The notes: generated by a model from the letters alone, not told the origin. Shown: positions 41,675 through 51,518, counted from the stretch's first letter. The stretch is DNA of 64,000 nucleotides from Flavobacteriaceae bacterium UBA3356 (GCA_002360635.1 DEQW01000004.1:1-64000), one strand, 5' to 3'. Numbers and translations are program-made.

Positions 41675-44191
41675 ATGAAACTACACTCTCTTGTACTGGC
41701 ATTATTGTGCAGTACTTTTTTATTAGCACAAAGCCGTAACACAGAAACAATTACCGTTACCGGAAAAATTATTGAAGAAGGTACCAACATCCCTTTAGAA
41801 TATGCAACTGTCTCTTTTGAAAATGCACAAGGAAAAGTTGTTAATGGCGGCATTACAGACACAAAAGGTAATTATTCCTTAAAAGTTCCGCGAGGTGTTT
41901 ATACAGTTAAATATGAATTTATCTCTTATGAAACCAAAGAGATACCCAATAAACAACTTACAAAAAACACGACACTTCCAACCGTTACATTAGCATTGGA
42001 CACTGAAAGTTTGGACGAAGTTGTAATACGTGCTGAAACTACCGAAGTACAAGTAAGATTGGATAAAAAAATATATAACATAGGTAAAGACCTTACCACA
42101 AGCGGAGCAACAGTAAGCGATGCCTTGAATAACGTACCTTCTGTAAATGTTGATGTAGAAGGCGCCATAAGTTTACGAGGTAATGAAAACGTCCGTATTT
42201 TAATTAATGGAAAACCGTCTGCTATTGCTGGTTTTGGCTCTACCGATGCATTACGCCAACTTCCCGCCGAAGCCATTGAACGTGTAGAGGTAATTACATC
42301 ACCTTCTGCCAGATATGATGCCGAAGGTACAGCTGGTATTTTAAATATAATTTTAAGAAAAGAAAAAACACTTGGATTAAACGGTTCTATTACCACAAAT
42401 ATAGGTGCGCCAACGAGCAGTGGAGTTTCAGGAAATATAAATTTAAGAACAGACGATTTTAATATTTTCAACACCACTAGCGTTCGCTATCGCGATGCAC
42501 CTGGTAACGCTTTTTTCGACAACCAATACTTCCCTACTACGTTCACAGATCCAGAAACTGGAGAAGAAATAACGACAGATCCAAGGTTTGACCGTGTTAT
42601 TGAAGATAGAGAATACGAACGTGAAAACAAAGGGTTCAATACCAATCTGGGAATGGAATATTTTTTAACAGATCGCTCCTCGATTACCGCTAGTGGATTT
42701 CTACGTTTGGGTGACGATGAAGATTTAACTACTAACAACGCCAGAAAGTTCAGTGATGGTACACTTCAAGAAACCACAATTCGTGAAGAGCTGGAAACTG
42801 AAGAAGATGTAAGCTACCAGCTTTCATTAAACTATGTGAATGACTTTAATGACGAAGGTCATAAACTTACTGCAGATTTTCAATATGAAAACGATGAAGA
42901 AGAAGAGCGTTCTTTTATTACAGAAAGACGTTTGTTACCATCTCCACTAGATTTTCCTTCAGAAGATATTTTGAACAAAGAAACCCAAAACGAATACCTT
43001 ATTCAAGCAGATTATGTGTTGCCTATTGGTGAGAATGCACAATTTGAAGCCGGTTTCCGTGGAAATTTTGAAAACGAAGTTACCGATTACACCTTAAATC
43101 AAGAAAATGAAAATGGCGTTTTTGTAAGAAATGATACGCTATCAAACATTTTTGATTATACCGAAAATGTTAGTGCAGTATATACACAATACGGAAACAA
43201 GTTTGGTAAGTTTTCTTTCCTATTGGGATTAAGACTAGAAAACACACAACTTAAAGGTGAAATACAATCAAACCTTGACGAAGATGCCTTTTCTGATGCT
43301 TTGGGAGTCGATATTGATACAAACTTCGATAAAAACTATTTAGGTCTTTTCCCTACTGTTAACTTGATTTACGAATTGGCAGAACGTGAAAATATTACAT
43401 TAGGTTATAATAGAAGAATTAACCGCCCACGTGGATGGTTTATCAATCCGTTTCCATCACGATCGAGTGTTACGAATGTATTTCAAGGAAATCCGGACTT
43501 AGATCCTGCTTATGCTAGCGCTTTCGATTTAGGGTATTTAAAACGATGGGATAAATTAACCCTTACTTCTTCCATCTATTATCAATACGAAACAGATTCG
43601 TTTGAGCGGATTCAAGAACAAACAGGTCAAGTTATAAATGGTGTAAATGTGGTACGTACAATTCCTATTAACCTTTCGACCAATGAACGTTATGGGTTTG
43701 AAGCCGGTATATTGTATAATCCAGCAAAGTGGTTACGCCTTAATGGTAGCTTTAACTATTTTACTTTTAAAAGCGATGGTGCTTTTAACAGCGTCGAATA
43801 TGGAACCGAAAACAATAGCTGGTTTGCCCGTGCAAGTGCCAAAGTAAGTCTTCCTTGGAAAATAGATTGGCAAACAAATGGTTTTTACAGAGGTCCACAA
43901 AACAATGCACAAACCGAATCTGAAGGTATTTTATCAATAAATTTAGCTTTTAGTAAGGATATAATGGATGATAACGGAACCATTGGGTTAAACGTCAGTG
44001 ACTTATTAAACTCACGAAAAAGAAACTCATTGACCGTTACTGATTCTTTTATAAGTGAAAGTGAATTTCAATGGAGACAACGTAGCGTAAACTTATCGTT
44101 CACGTATAGGTTCAACCAGAAAAAACAGCGGCAACGCAATAACCGTGATCAAGGAGGGAATGGTGATGAAGAAGGTGATTTTGAAGGTTAA
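41675..44191 (+). CDS. TonB-dependent receptor-like outer-membrane protein
   Basis: 838 aa. Signal peptide ends FLLAQ. A carboxypeptidase-regulatory domain (TGKIIEEGTNIPLEYATVSF) is followed by a plug-like region (EVVIRAETTEVQVRLDKKIY; ALNNVPSVNVDVEGAISLRG) and a large beta-barrel ending SVNLSFTYRF with an acidic/basic tail (NQKKQRQRNNRDQGGNGDEE). There is no clear TonB box. The barrel fits the outer-membrane beta-barrel family (OMP_b-brl-type) of TonB-receptor-like proteins with a terminal glycine/acid tail. No lipoprotein partner is adjacent, so the cargo is unknown. Confidence 0.85.
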   Translation: MKLHSLVLALLCSTFLLAQSRNTETITVTGKIIEEGTNIPLEYATVSFENAQGKVVNGGITDTKGNYSLKVPRGVYTVKYEFISYETKEIPNKQLTKNTTLPTVTLALDTESLDEVVIRAETTEVQVRLDKKIYNIGKDLTTSGATVSDALNNVPSVNVDVEGAISLRGNENVRILINGKPSAIAGFGSTDALRQLPAEAIERVEVITSPSARYDAEGTAGILNIILRKEKTLGLNGSITTNIGAPTSSGVSGNINLRTDDFNIFNTTSVRYRDAPGNAFFDNQYFPTTFTDPETGEEITTDPRFDRVIEDREYERENKGFNTNLGMEYFLTDRSSITASGFLRLGDDEDLTTNNARKFSDGTLQETTIREELETEEDVSYQLSLNYVNDFNDEGHKLTADFQYENDEEEERSFITERRLLPSPLDFPSEDILNKETQNEYLIQADYVLPIGENAQFEAGFRGNFENEVTDYTLNQENENGVFVRNDTLSNIFDYTENVSAVYTQYGNKFGKFSFLLGLRLENTQLKGEIQSNLDEDAFSDALGVDIDTNFDKNYLGLFPTVNLIYELAERENITLGYNRRINRPRGWFINPFPSRSSVTNVFQGNPDLDPAYASAFDLGYLKRWDKLTLTSSIYYQYETDSFERIQEQTGQVINGVNVVRTIPINLSTNERYGFEAGILYNPAKWLRLNGSFNYFTFKSDGAFNSVEYGTENNSWFARASAKVSLPWKIDWQTNGFYRGPQNNAQTESEGILSINLAFSKDIMDDNGTIGLNVSDLLNSRKRNSLTVTDSFISESEFQWRQRSVNLSFTYRFNQKKQRQRNNRDQGGNGDEEGDFEG

Positions 44192-44210
44192 TAAATTAAA
44201 ATTCAACACA

Positions 44211-44243
44211 AAAAAAGGAAGCCAATTGGCTTCCTTTTTTTAT
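44211..44243. terminator. bidirectional terminator
   Basis: AAAAAAAGGAAGCC AATT GGCTTCCTTTTTTT: a perfect palindrome with A and T runs, between convergent genes. Confidence 0.9.
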
Positions 44244-44257
44244 TATATATAACGAAA

Positions 44258-44431
44258 TTAAGCTTCGTTTTTCTCGTTCTTTTTGGCTTCACGCTTTAAT
44301 TTCCAGTTTTCATATAATGCGCCACCAATCCAGTATGGAAGGATAGACACTAAAAAAATCATTAACCAGAAGCCTATTGTTAAAATAGTTAGAAATGCTA
44401 AAAAGCCTAAATATTGATCGAATTCGAACAT
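44258..44431 (-). CDS. small 57-aa membrane protein
   Basis: ATG at 44431 opens a 57-codon frame to TAA at 44260-44258. MFEFDQYLGFLAFLTILTIG leads into one or two hydrophobic helices (FWLMIFLVSILPYWIGGALY), then a basic cytoplasmic tail (ENWKLKREAKKNEKNEA). It ends in front of the strong palindromic terminator at 44211-44243, supporting expression. Convergent with the TonB-receptor-like gene and divergent from fumC. Function unknown. Confidence 0.65.
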   Translation of the reverse strand: MFEFDQYLGFLAFLTILTIGFWLMIFLVSILPYWIGGALYENWKLKREAKKNEKNEA

Positions 44432-44531
44432 GATAAAGCGTGTTTTTGTTTAATGGTTCAAAGATAGTGGGTTTTTTTCAAAAATAACAATAAAAGAAAC
44501 CTATTTATTCACACATAATTAACGCCCTAAT

Positions 44532-44563
44532 TTTGAGTAAAGCCCCTGATTTAACTACCTTTG
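44532..44563 (+). promoter_or_regulatory. promoter for fumC
   Basis: TTTG (44532-44535) and TACCTTTG (44556-44563), 20 bp apart, match the Bacteroidota -33/-7 pattern. Leader of about 28 nt. Confidence 0.6.
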
Positions 44564-44597
44564 CGTAGTTTCTTAAAAAATTAAATTTCAACCTATT

Positions 44598-45992
44598 ATG
44601 GATTATAGAATAGAAAAAGACACTATGGGCGAGGTAAAAGTCCCTGCCGATAAATTGTGGGGAGCGCAAACAGAACGCTCTCGAAACAACTTCAAAATTG
44701 GTAAACCGGCAACGATGCCACTTGAAATTGTATATGGATTTGCATACTTAAAGAAAGCAGCAGCCTACACCAATTGTGAATTAGGTGTTCTTTCAGAAGA
44801 AAAAAGAGATTTGATTGCTAAAGTATGTGATGAAATACTAGCCGGTAAACACGATGATCAATTTCCATTGGTAATCTGGCAAACAGGTAGCGGAACACAA
44901 AGCAATATGAATGTGAACGAGGTAATTGCCAATCGTGCACACCAAATAGCAGGAAATAAAATTGGGGAAGGCAACAAAACATTACAGCCTAACGATGACG
45001 TAAATAAATCGCAATCGTCAAACGACACGTTCCCTACCGGAATGCACATCGCTGCCTATAAAAAATTGGTTGAAGTAACCATACCGGGTGTAGAACAATT
45101 ACAGAAAACACTTGAAAAAAAATCTGAAGAATTTAAAGACGTAGTAAAAATTGGGCGTACGCATTTAATGGACGCCACTCCCCTAACCTTGGGACAAGAG
45201 TTTAGCGGTTATGCCTCACAATTGACACATGGTTTAAAAGCATTAAAAAACACCTTACCTCATTTATCTGAATTAGCTTTAGGAGGAACTGCTGTAGGTA
45301 CAGGCCTTAACACACCAGATGGTTACGCAGAGAATGTTGCGGGTTATATTGCTAAATTTACAGATCTACCTTTTATTACAGCAAAAAACAAATTTGAAGC
45401 ACTGGCCGCACACGATGCTTTTATAGAATCGCACGGTGCCTTAAAGCAACTGGCGGTCTCATTGAATAAAATTGCAAATGATATTCGAATGCTTGCCAGT
45501 GGCCCCCGTAGCGGTATTGGCGAAATAACCATCCCTGCTAACGAACCGGGATCTTCTATTATGCCAGGTAAAGTAAACCCAACGCAATGTGAAGCGTTGA
45601 CAATGGTTTGCGCACAAGTTATGGGGAACGACGTAGCCGTAAGTGTTGGTGGTATGCAAGGACAATATGAGTTGAATGTTTTTAAACCCGTAATGGCAGC
45701 AAACCTATTACACTCTGCTGAATTGTTGGGTGATGCCTGTGTTTCTTTTGAAGAGCATTGCGCAAATGGAATTGAAGCCAATATGGAAGTTATTCAAAGA
45801 CAACTTAATAACTCATTAATGTTGGTTACAGCACTTAACACTAAAATTGGGTACTATAAAGCTGCTGAAATAGCAAATACAGCACACCAAAACGGAACCA
45901 CTTTAAAAGAAGAAGCTGTAAACTTAGGTTATCTTACCGCTGAAGAGTTTGACAAATGGGTACGCCCTGAAGATATGGTTGGAAAAAAATAA
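44598..45992 (+). CDS. fumC: class II fumarate hydratase
   Basis: 464 aa, full length. Reversible hydration of fumarate to L-malate in the TCA cycle; an iron-free homotetramer in the cytoplasm. The signature loop GSSIMPGKVNPTQCEAL carries the active-site segment (SSxxMPxKxN). Conserved GSGTQSNMNVNEVIANRA and GRTHLMDATPLTLGQE complete the three-subunit active site. Single gene with its own promoter and a terminator at 46013-46044. Confidence 0.95.
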   Translation: MDYRIEKDTMGEVKVPADKLWGAQTERSRNNFKIGKPATMPLEIVYGFAYLKKAAAYTNCELGVLSEEKRDLIAKVCDEILAGKHDDQFPLVIWQTGSGTQSNMNVNEVIANRAHQIAGNKIGEGNKTLQPNDDVNKSQSSNDTFPTGMHIAAYKKLVEVTIPGVEQLQKTLEKKSEEFKDVVKIGRTHLMDATPLTLGQEFSGYASQLTHGLKALKNTLPHLSELALGGTAVGTGLNTPDGYAENVAGYIAKFTDLPFITAKNKFEALAAHDAFIESHGALKQLAVSLNKIANDIRMLASGPRSGIGEITIPANEPGSSIMPGKVNPTQCEALTMVCAQVMGNDVAVSVGGMQGQYELNVFKPVMAANLLHSAELLGDACVSFEEHCANGIEANMEVIQRQLNNSLMLVTALNTKIGYYKAAEIANTAHQNGTTLKEEAVNLGYLTAEEFDKWVRPEDMVGKK

Positions 45993-46012
45993 ATCCAAAC
46001 TCAATTATTTTG

Positions 46013-46044
46013 TAAAAGAGCTGTCATATAAAACAGCTCTTTTT
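46013..46044 (+). terminator. terminator after fumC
   Basis: AAAAGAGCTGT (about 46014-46024) and ACAGCTCTTTTTT (from 46033) pair around an 8-base loop, followed by T residues. Confidence 0.85.
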
Positions 46045-46137
46045 TAATATGTTAAAATATCGATTAAATGCAAAAAAATTAGTTTAAATGTAAATTTTAC
46101 GTATATTTCCCTACCCAAATTAATTAAACCTACTTTA

Positions 46138-47451
46138 ATGAGACAGCAATTTACCCCCCTTATATTGTGTCTTTTTTTATCACTGTTACTTGTAAATCAA
46201 GTAAGCGCAGGTAGCTTAAAAAAGACTGCTTTCAGTAAGGCAACCCTTGTAAAAACAAGTGATTTACAATCACTACAATATCCTGAAAATTTAACGGAGC
46301 GCAACAAAATAGCAATGGAAGCAAGTACTAGTTCTAGTACAAAATCTGATGCGTTTTTTAACGAAGCGGAACAATCATTTAAAACAGACAATTCAGTAAT
46401 TAAAGAATTTTCTTACAATTTATATGACCCAGCCCTTGTCAATTTAAGTCCTGTTTCAACAAAAATTTTGACGAATACTTTTCAATATTCAGAAAATCCA
46501 AAAGAGTTATTTTATCAGGGCATTTTCTATGGGTTTATTTTAATGCTCATTTTGCTTAACGGTGCTTGTTATTTCGTTTTTGAAGAAAAAGTATTTCTAC
46601 ATTTTTCGGGTACGCTCGTACTTTTGGCTGCAGTACTATTTTATAACGACGGGCTGTTTAATTTAACCGGTATGGAGTTAATGGTTGAATCTTGGTTAGT
46701 ACAAGCTACACTGCTCTTTGCAGCAGTTGGTTTGGCGGCTTTATTTTCATACAACTACTTAAATATTAAAGATTTTTTTCCAAAACTTAAAGGTTTGACA
46801 TTTGCTCTTCTAGGAATATCACTTGTACTTTTGGTGTCTGCATGGATTTCAAAAAATGAGTTGCTTTCATCCATTTCAAACTCGGTTTTACTCTCAGTGT
46901 TGATTAGTTATTTCATTGCTGGAATGTTTCTTTTCAGTAAAAAGAATTATGCAAAGTTTTATGTTATTGCCTGTTGTATCCCACTGTTATTTTCAGTAGA
47001 CTTTTTTGTGTTTCAAAGCTTTGGTATTGACTTTCTTTACACAGAAACCATCCATATGAAAATAGCTGTAATACTAGAAGTACTACTCTTAACCTACGGC
47101 ATAACATATAGAATGAAGGCTATTAAGGAAGAAATTGAATTAAGACAAACAGAGATGCGAATTTTTATTAAAAGAAAAGAAATGATGAACAGAGAAAACA
47201 TTACAAACCTAATGAAAGATGTATATCTTGAAAACTTAATTATGCAATATGATCTTGACGGATTGGAGATTAAGTTGCTTCAATACATTTCAGAAGGAGT
47301 AGAAAACCCCAAAATAGCTAGAAAGCTGAAAATGACAGAAGCTAATGTAGAGGAGCTTACTAACGAACTATATGAGAAACTAGAGATTAGGGAACAGATT
47401 AAAGAAGACCACAGAATGGTAGATAATCAACCAGATTATATCTACAATTAA
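46138..47451 (+). CDS. 7TM membrane protein with C-terminal LuxR-like helix-turn-helix
   Basis: 437 aa. Signal peptide (FLSLLLVNQVSAG), an extracytoplasmic region to about 120, then seven helices (first YQGIFYGFILMLILLNGACY, last KIAVILEVLLLTYGITY), as in 7TMR-DISM receptors. A basic coiled-coil linker (KAIKEEIELRQTEMRIFIKR) follows. The last about 60 residues (LEIKLLQYISEGVENPKIAR then KLKMTEANVEELTNELYEKL) look like the helix-turn-helix of LuxR/NarL proteins. A membrane-tethered transcription regulator is therefore likely. The ligand is unknown and no operon partner is adjacent. Confidence 0.65.
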   Translation: MRQQFTPLILCLFLSLLLVNQVSAGSLKKTAFSKATLVKTSDLQSLQYPENLTERNKIAMEASTSSSTKSDAFFNEAEQSFKTDNSVIKEFSYNLYDPALVNLSPVSTKILTNTFQYSENPKELFYQGIFYGFILMLILLNGACYFVFEEKVFLHFSGTLVLLAAVLFYNDGLFNLTGMELMVESWLVQATLLFAAVGLAALFSYNYLNIKDFFPKLKGLTFALLGISLVLLVSAWISKNELLSSISNSVLLSVLISYFIAGMFLFSKKNYAKFYVIACCIPLLFSVDFFVFQSFGIDFLYTETIHMKIAVILEVLLLTYGITYRMKAIKEEIELRQTEMRIFIKRKEMMNRENITNLMKDVYLENLIMQYDLDGLEIKLLQYISEGVENPKIARKLKMTEANVEELTNELYEKLEIREQIKEDHRMVDNQPDYIYN

Positions 47452-47476
47452 TTCCCCAAATTCCAACTAAATTTTG

Positions 47477-47508
47477 AAAAGGATAGGTTTTAAAGCCTAT
47501 CCTTTTTT
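47477..47508. terminator. bidirectional terminator, overlaps the end of ccsBA
   Basis: AAAAGGATAGG (47477-47487) and CCTATCCTTTT (47496-47506) form an 11-bp stem. The stop codon region of the minus-strand gene lies inside it. Confidence 0.8.
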
Positions 47509-50500
47509 AATTTTATAATGTTTCTTATAACTAAAATATGAAACAGCACTTAGCAACACAAAGAATGCTATTACATAATAAATGAAGCTAGGAGTTACCG
47601 GAACATCACCACTAGCGTAGGAATGTAAGCCTGTAAGGTAGAAATTAACCCCAAAATACGTCATCATAATAGTAGCATATGAGAAAATTGCAAATACATT
47701 AAACAACCAGCGGCCTCGTAAACCAGGAACCAAGCGTGCGTGAATAACAAATGCATAGACCATAATACTTATTAACGCCCAGGTTTCTTTAGGGTCCCAA
47801 CCCCAATAACGCCCCCAACTTTCATTGGCCCATTGGCCTCCTAAGAAGTTTCCAATGGTTAGCATAACCAAACCAACCGTTAAAGCCATTTCAGTAATCA
47901 CTGTAATTTCCTTAATGTTGATATCCATTTTCTTTTTATTCTTCTTGTTGGTCAAGATCATAAGCAACAAGGCGGTTGCTCCTAAGATCATCCCCAATGT
48001 AAACGGCCCATAACTTGCCACAATAACTGCAACATGTATCATTAGCCAATAGCTATCTAAAACGGGTACTAAAGTAGAAATAGCAGGGTCTAACCAGTTT
48101 TGGTGTGCCACCCACAAAATAATGGCTGCTACAAAGGCCGTAGAAGCAATGGTAAGGTCACTTTTTCTACCAAAGGCCAAGCCGAAGAAAACCGTTGCCC
48201 AGGCAATGTATATAATCGATTCATACGCATCACTCCAAGGTGCATGACCACTAATGTACCACCGGGCTATTAAACCAAGCGTCATCAATATAAAGAACGC
48301 CCAAATAATATATTTACATGTTTTTATAAGGGTATTTATAACCTTTCCCTCCCTGAATATCTGGACGATTATAAAAACAAACATTAATATACCAATCAAC
48401 GAAAAGTACTTGTAGAGTCTATTAAAAATATCTGCTTTGTTGTACGCTATTTCAGCAGTGATCTTATTATCAGAAGGCATTACCTCGCTTCCGTATTTAT
48501 GCTGAAATTTATTGATACCGTCCAATACTTGCTCGGCTTGTGAATAATCACCCGTTTGCCTTGCTTGTTGCAACGTTTTAAAATATACCGGTAATATACT
48601 TTGTGTGACAACAGAGTCTGTGCCTTTAAAGTTTGCTTCCTGAAGTTCTGGGTACGAGACCCATTTATTGTTTTCATCATTCGGAAGTGGGAAAATTTTT
48701 AGTATTCCACCACTTAAAGCACGGTTTAACAAGAAGGTTTTTTCATAGATTTTTATGAAGTCTTTCTCAAACTGATTCGGATTGGTTTTACTGGTGGCTT
48801 CTTCTATGTAGGGTGCTATTTTACTGTTTCCGTTTTCATCAAATAAATCTATTAATGAAACTTCGCTCGTTTCTTCTGAAACTCCAATCACTCTTTTAAT
48901 ACTATCGTTTCGCCAGTCTAATTTCAATAAAGGTGTTTCTAACCACAATCGTGGAAACTCTGTCATAGAAAGAAAAACCTGGTTAGCATTCAATCCATGA
49001 TAACCATCATCTTTACTTATTTTACGTAACAACTGACTCGCAAAGGTGTGAACGGGTTTCATCCGTCCGTTATCCTGTATAACTAACCTTGCAAACTTAG
49101 CAGCGTGCTCTTTACTAACCGCATTGGCTTTAATTATAGAGTCCAACTGCTTTACAGAAGTTTCTTTGTGCATGTGAGCAGTCGTTTCAGGTGCTTGCTG
49201 TGCAAAGCCTGATACTGAAACAAGTAACAACGCCAACATGGTCATAATGGCTTTTTTCTTCTTAATTTTATTGAGTGTACGTTCTAAAGCACCAAAACGT
49301 GTGTTCTTATCAAACAAAATAGCCATAAGTCCTAAATAAAGTAAAAAGTAGCCTATATAAGTAACCCAAGTTCCCCAGAAATCATGGTTTACCGATAAAA
49401 TAGTCCCACCTTCGTCAGGATCGAAACCAGATTGGAAAAAACGATACCCGCGATGGTCTAATACGTGGTTCATATAAATTCTATAGTCCATGGTGCTGCC
49501 ATCCTCTTTGTTTACCGTTACTTTACTCTCAAAAGATTTATAGCTTTTTTCGGTACCAGGGTATTTATCAGCAATAAAATCGTTTAATGTAATACTGAAT
49601 GGCAACTCATAGGTTTTTGCACCATAGGTAAGATATACTTTTAAGCCTCCAACTTCTACCAATTTTGGGTTGGGCGCATTCCCTTTCCCTCCAAGTAATT
49701 CAACTGTTTTGGTTTCACCGTTTGAAGTTACATCTAAGATAAGTGCATCTTTGTTTGTTTTTTCATCATTACCCGCTCTAACCACCCCTTGACGACCTTT
49801 CGTCATAGGATCTGGAATTACAAATGACATTCCTGCCATTTGGTATAAAGAGCGTAACATTAACGGCTGTACACTGTCTTTTGCTACCGCTCCTTGTTTT
49901 TGGTCGGCCATACGCATATACGTGCCTTCAAAAGGGGATGAAATGTCATAACTTCCATCTTCATTATAGGTAATATTAATTGCTCCTTCAGTAGGCTTGT
50001 TAACAGCAAAAAGTACATTATGAATATTTGCCACCTCGCCAACTTCCAACCAATGGTCGTGGCGATTACCGTCACCTGCTTCTACAATTTTTAAATATTC
50101 ACTGCCTTCTTCACCTTCAATTAAGCCTTCCTTGGCGTTTTTTATAAAATCTTTATATGTAATGGTTACCGGTTGTTTGTTGTAATCGGTTTCAATAGTG
50201 AAGTCGTTATCTAATCGCTCTGATAATCGAAGCTTTTTAGGTTGTAAATTTCTGCGCTGTGCAACGCCATCAATTGTATAATCGCCATCGATGAACGTGT
50301 TTAAGTACGTGTGTTCAGAAAGTAAAGTGTTTTCGGTTTCACCTTCCCGAATGTGAATAACCCCTTCGTAACCAATATAACGTGTAATAAACGCACCTAT
50401 AATAATCAAGATAAATGAAAGGTGTAACACTAAGGTTGCCCACATTTTTTTAGTGTTCAACTTATATCGGAACATATTACCAATAAAGTTAATCACAAAA

Positions 50501-50679
50501 AGTCCCATTATGGCTTCGAACCACCAAGCATTGTAGATTAGTTCTCGGCTGTAAGGTGTTGGGGATGTTTCAGATGAAGCATCTAAGAAGGTGCCAATTC
50601 CCATGGCAACAGCAAAAACAATAAATAATACGGCGGTGAGTCTGGTAGAAAAAAGGACTGAAGCTATTCTTTTGATCAT
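47497..50679 (-). CDS. cytochrome c biogenesis protein, CcsB(ResB)-CcsA fusion
   Basis: 1060 aa. The N-terminal half is ResB/CcsB-like: helices at RLTAVLFIVFAVAMGIGTFL and MWATLVLHLSFILIIIGAF, then a large periplasmic domain. A second part has a hydrophobic stretch and the CcsA half with the haem-handling WWD motif (WGRYWGWDPKETWALIS) and conserved histidines (LIHVAVIVASYG-type region, VIHARLVPG). The fused system exports haem and attaches it to CXXCH apocytochromes (System II). Length and fusion are usual in Bacteroidota. Preceded by its own short gap to the haemoglobin gene. Confidence 0.9.
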   Translation of the reverse strand: MIKRIASVLFSTRLTAVLFIVFAVAMGIGTFLDASSETSPTPYSRELIYNAWWFEAIMGLFVINFIGNMFRYKLNTKKMWATLVLHLSFILIIIGAFITRYIGYEGVIHIREGETENTLLSEHTYLNTFIDGDYTIDGVAQRRNLQPKKLRLSERLDNDFTIETDYNKQPVTITYKDFIKNAKEGLIEGEEGSEYLKIVEAGDGNRHDHWLEVGEVANIHNVLFAVNKPTEGAINITYNEDGSYDISSPFEGTYMRMADQKQGAVAKDSVQPLMLRSLYQMAGMSFVIPDPMTKGRQGVVRAGNDEKTNKDALILDVTSNGETKTVELLGGKGNAPNPKLVEVGGLKVYLTYGAKTYELPFSITLNDFIADKYPGTEKSYKSFESKVTVNKEDGSTMDYRIYMNHVLDHRGYRFFQSGFDPDEGGTILSVNHDFWGTWVTYIGYFLLYLGLMAILFDKNTRFGALERTLNKIKKKKAIMTMLALLLVSVSGFAQQAPETTAHMHKETSVKQLDSIIKANAVSKEHAAKFARLVIQDNGRMKPVHTFASQLLRKISKDDGYHGLNANQVFLSMTEFPRLWLETPLLKLDWRNDSIKRVIGVSEETSEVSLIDLFDENGNSKIAPYIEEATSKTNPNQFEKDFIKIYEKTFLLNRALSGGILKIFPLPNDENNKWVSYPELQEANFKGTDSVVTQSILPVYFKTLQQARQTGDYSQAEQVLDGINKFQHKYGSEVMPSDNKITAEIAYNKADIFNRLYKYFSLIGILMFVFIIVQIFREGKVINTLIKTCKYIIWAFFILMTLGLIARWYISGHAPWSDAYESIIYIAWATVFFGLAFGRKSDLTIASTAFVAAIILWVAHQNWLDPAISTLVPVLDSYWLMIHVAVIVASYGPFTLGMILGATALLLMILTNKKNKKKMDINIKEITVITEMALTVGLVMLTIGNFLGGQWANESWGRYWGWDPKETWALISIMVYAFVIHARLVPGLRGRWLFNVFAIFSYATIMMTYFGVNFYLTGLHSYASGDVPVTPSFIYYVIAFFVLLSAVSYFSYKKHYKIKKG

Positions 50680-50752
50680 TATAGCGAATTTTGGCGCAAA
50701 AATAAGTATTTCGAGCCATATTTTCTACTGAAATCTGTTAATGAATTTCAGT

Positions 50753-51151
50753 TTATTTTGACTTTGCGGTTCGGGCTTCAAAAATTTTTAAGTGAATAAA
50801 GGTCCCCATATTTCTGGCCCTGTTTTTTGCTAATTGTGCCACTTCTCCAACAAACAGATTATCAATGGTTTGAAACCATAGGTTTAGCCAAACACCAAAA
50901 TGCATTTCATTGATCGTGCCTTTTTGTTGCTCGTCTACCTCCACGTGTTTTGTTAAAGGGTTCCCTGTGTATTTTTTCTTAAAAAAAAGGTTGCTTTCCC
51001 AGAAATCGGTCAGTTTTTCCAAGTGTTCATCCCAATCGGTAATCACCGAGTTGAAAATAGGTCCTAATAATTCATCTGTACGCACAGAATCATAAAAGGT
51101 AACCACCAATTTGTTTACGTCTTCTCTATTTCGAATTTCTGTTTTGGACAT
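50753..51151 (-). CDS. group III truncated haemoglobin
   Basis: 132 aa, the group III length. A haem-binding globin in the 2-on-2 helical fold. LVVTFYDSVRTDELLGPIFN is the start of the B/E helices; ITDWDEHLEKLTDFWES and HFGVWLNLWFQTIDNLFVGE carry the haem-contacting aromatic residues, and the proximal histidine is likely H84 in NEMHFGVW. Group III proteins bind O2/NO and are linked to microaerobic or NO stress. It is 4 bp after the small membrane protein gene and divergent from a Crp/Fnr-type regulator, which fits such regulation. Confidence 0.85.
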   Translation of the reverse strand: MSKTEIRNREDVNKLVVTFYDSVRTDELLGPIFNSVITDWDEHLEKLTDFWESNLFFKKKYTGNPLTKHVEVDEQQKGTINEMHFGVWLNLWFQTIDNLFVGEVAQLAKNRARNMGTFIHLKIFEARTAKSK

Positions 51152-51155
51152 ATAG

Positions 51156-51443
51156 TTATAATAAGTTTATAAAGATAAGTAAGATATTTACAACTAAACT
51201 TATTCCCAGTAACCTAAACGAAAGCTTGTAGGGTGCTTGAGCCAACAAAGCTGCATTATACCCCATACAAAGCGACACACAAAGCAACAGTTCAAAAAAA
51301 GTTAACATAGAAGTTCCCTGAGCCAAAATGAGCATGGCAGCTATAGAGCCTATACAACTTTGAAGTATAATGGTCAAAGGAACATACGCATAATAGTTTT
51401 CTTTAAACTCTGCTAATAAACTTTTTTCTGAAATGGTTTTCAT
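51156..51443 (-). CDS. small inner-membrane protein, 95 aa
   Basis: Starts at the ATG at 51443 (MKTISEKSLLAEFKENYYAY). The longer frame to 51512 would overlap the promoter region and the regulator's leader. Three hydrophobic segments: VPLTIILQSCIGSIAAMLIL, MLTFFELLLCVSLCMGYNAA and FRLLGISLVVNILLIFINLL. No named family. On the minus strand, 4 bp before the truncated haemoglobin gene, so co-translated with it; both face the Crp/Fnr gene, suggesting one O2/NO-responsive unit. Confidence 0.7.
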   Translation of the reverse strand: MKTISEKSLLAEFKENYYAYVPLTIILQSCIGSIAAMLILAQGTSMLTFFELLLCVSLCMGYNAALLAQAPYKLSFRLLGISLVVNILLIFINLL

Positions 51444-51467
51444 AACTTTGGTTTTTAAATTCACGGA

Positions 51468-51475
51468 CAAAGTTA
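51468..51475 (-). promoter_or_regulatory. -7 element TAACTTTG for the membrane-protein/haemoglobin operon
   Basis: On the minus strand the octamer fits TAnnTTTG and lies 25 bp before the ATG at 51443. It is in the 75-bp divergent gap shared with the Crp/Fnr gene. No clear TTGA-N6-TCAA-type Fnr box was found. Confidence 0.45.
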
Positions 51476-51518
51476 CTCCTGCTAACCCCTCGTATTTTAT
51501 GAGCCAAATCATAAACCC

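Noticed and set aside
41926..42477. 183-aa minus-strand frame inside the TonB-dependent receptor-like gene
   Set aside because: It is antisense to a gene with clear signal peptide, plug and barrel; no independent support.
45344..45781. 145-aa minus-strand frame inside fumC
   Set aside because: It lies wholly antisense to a strongly conserved enzyme and has no domain or ribosome binding site.
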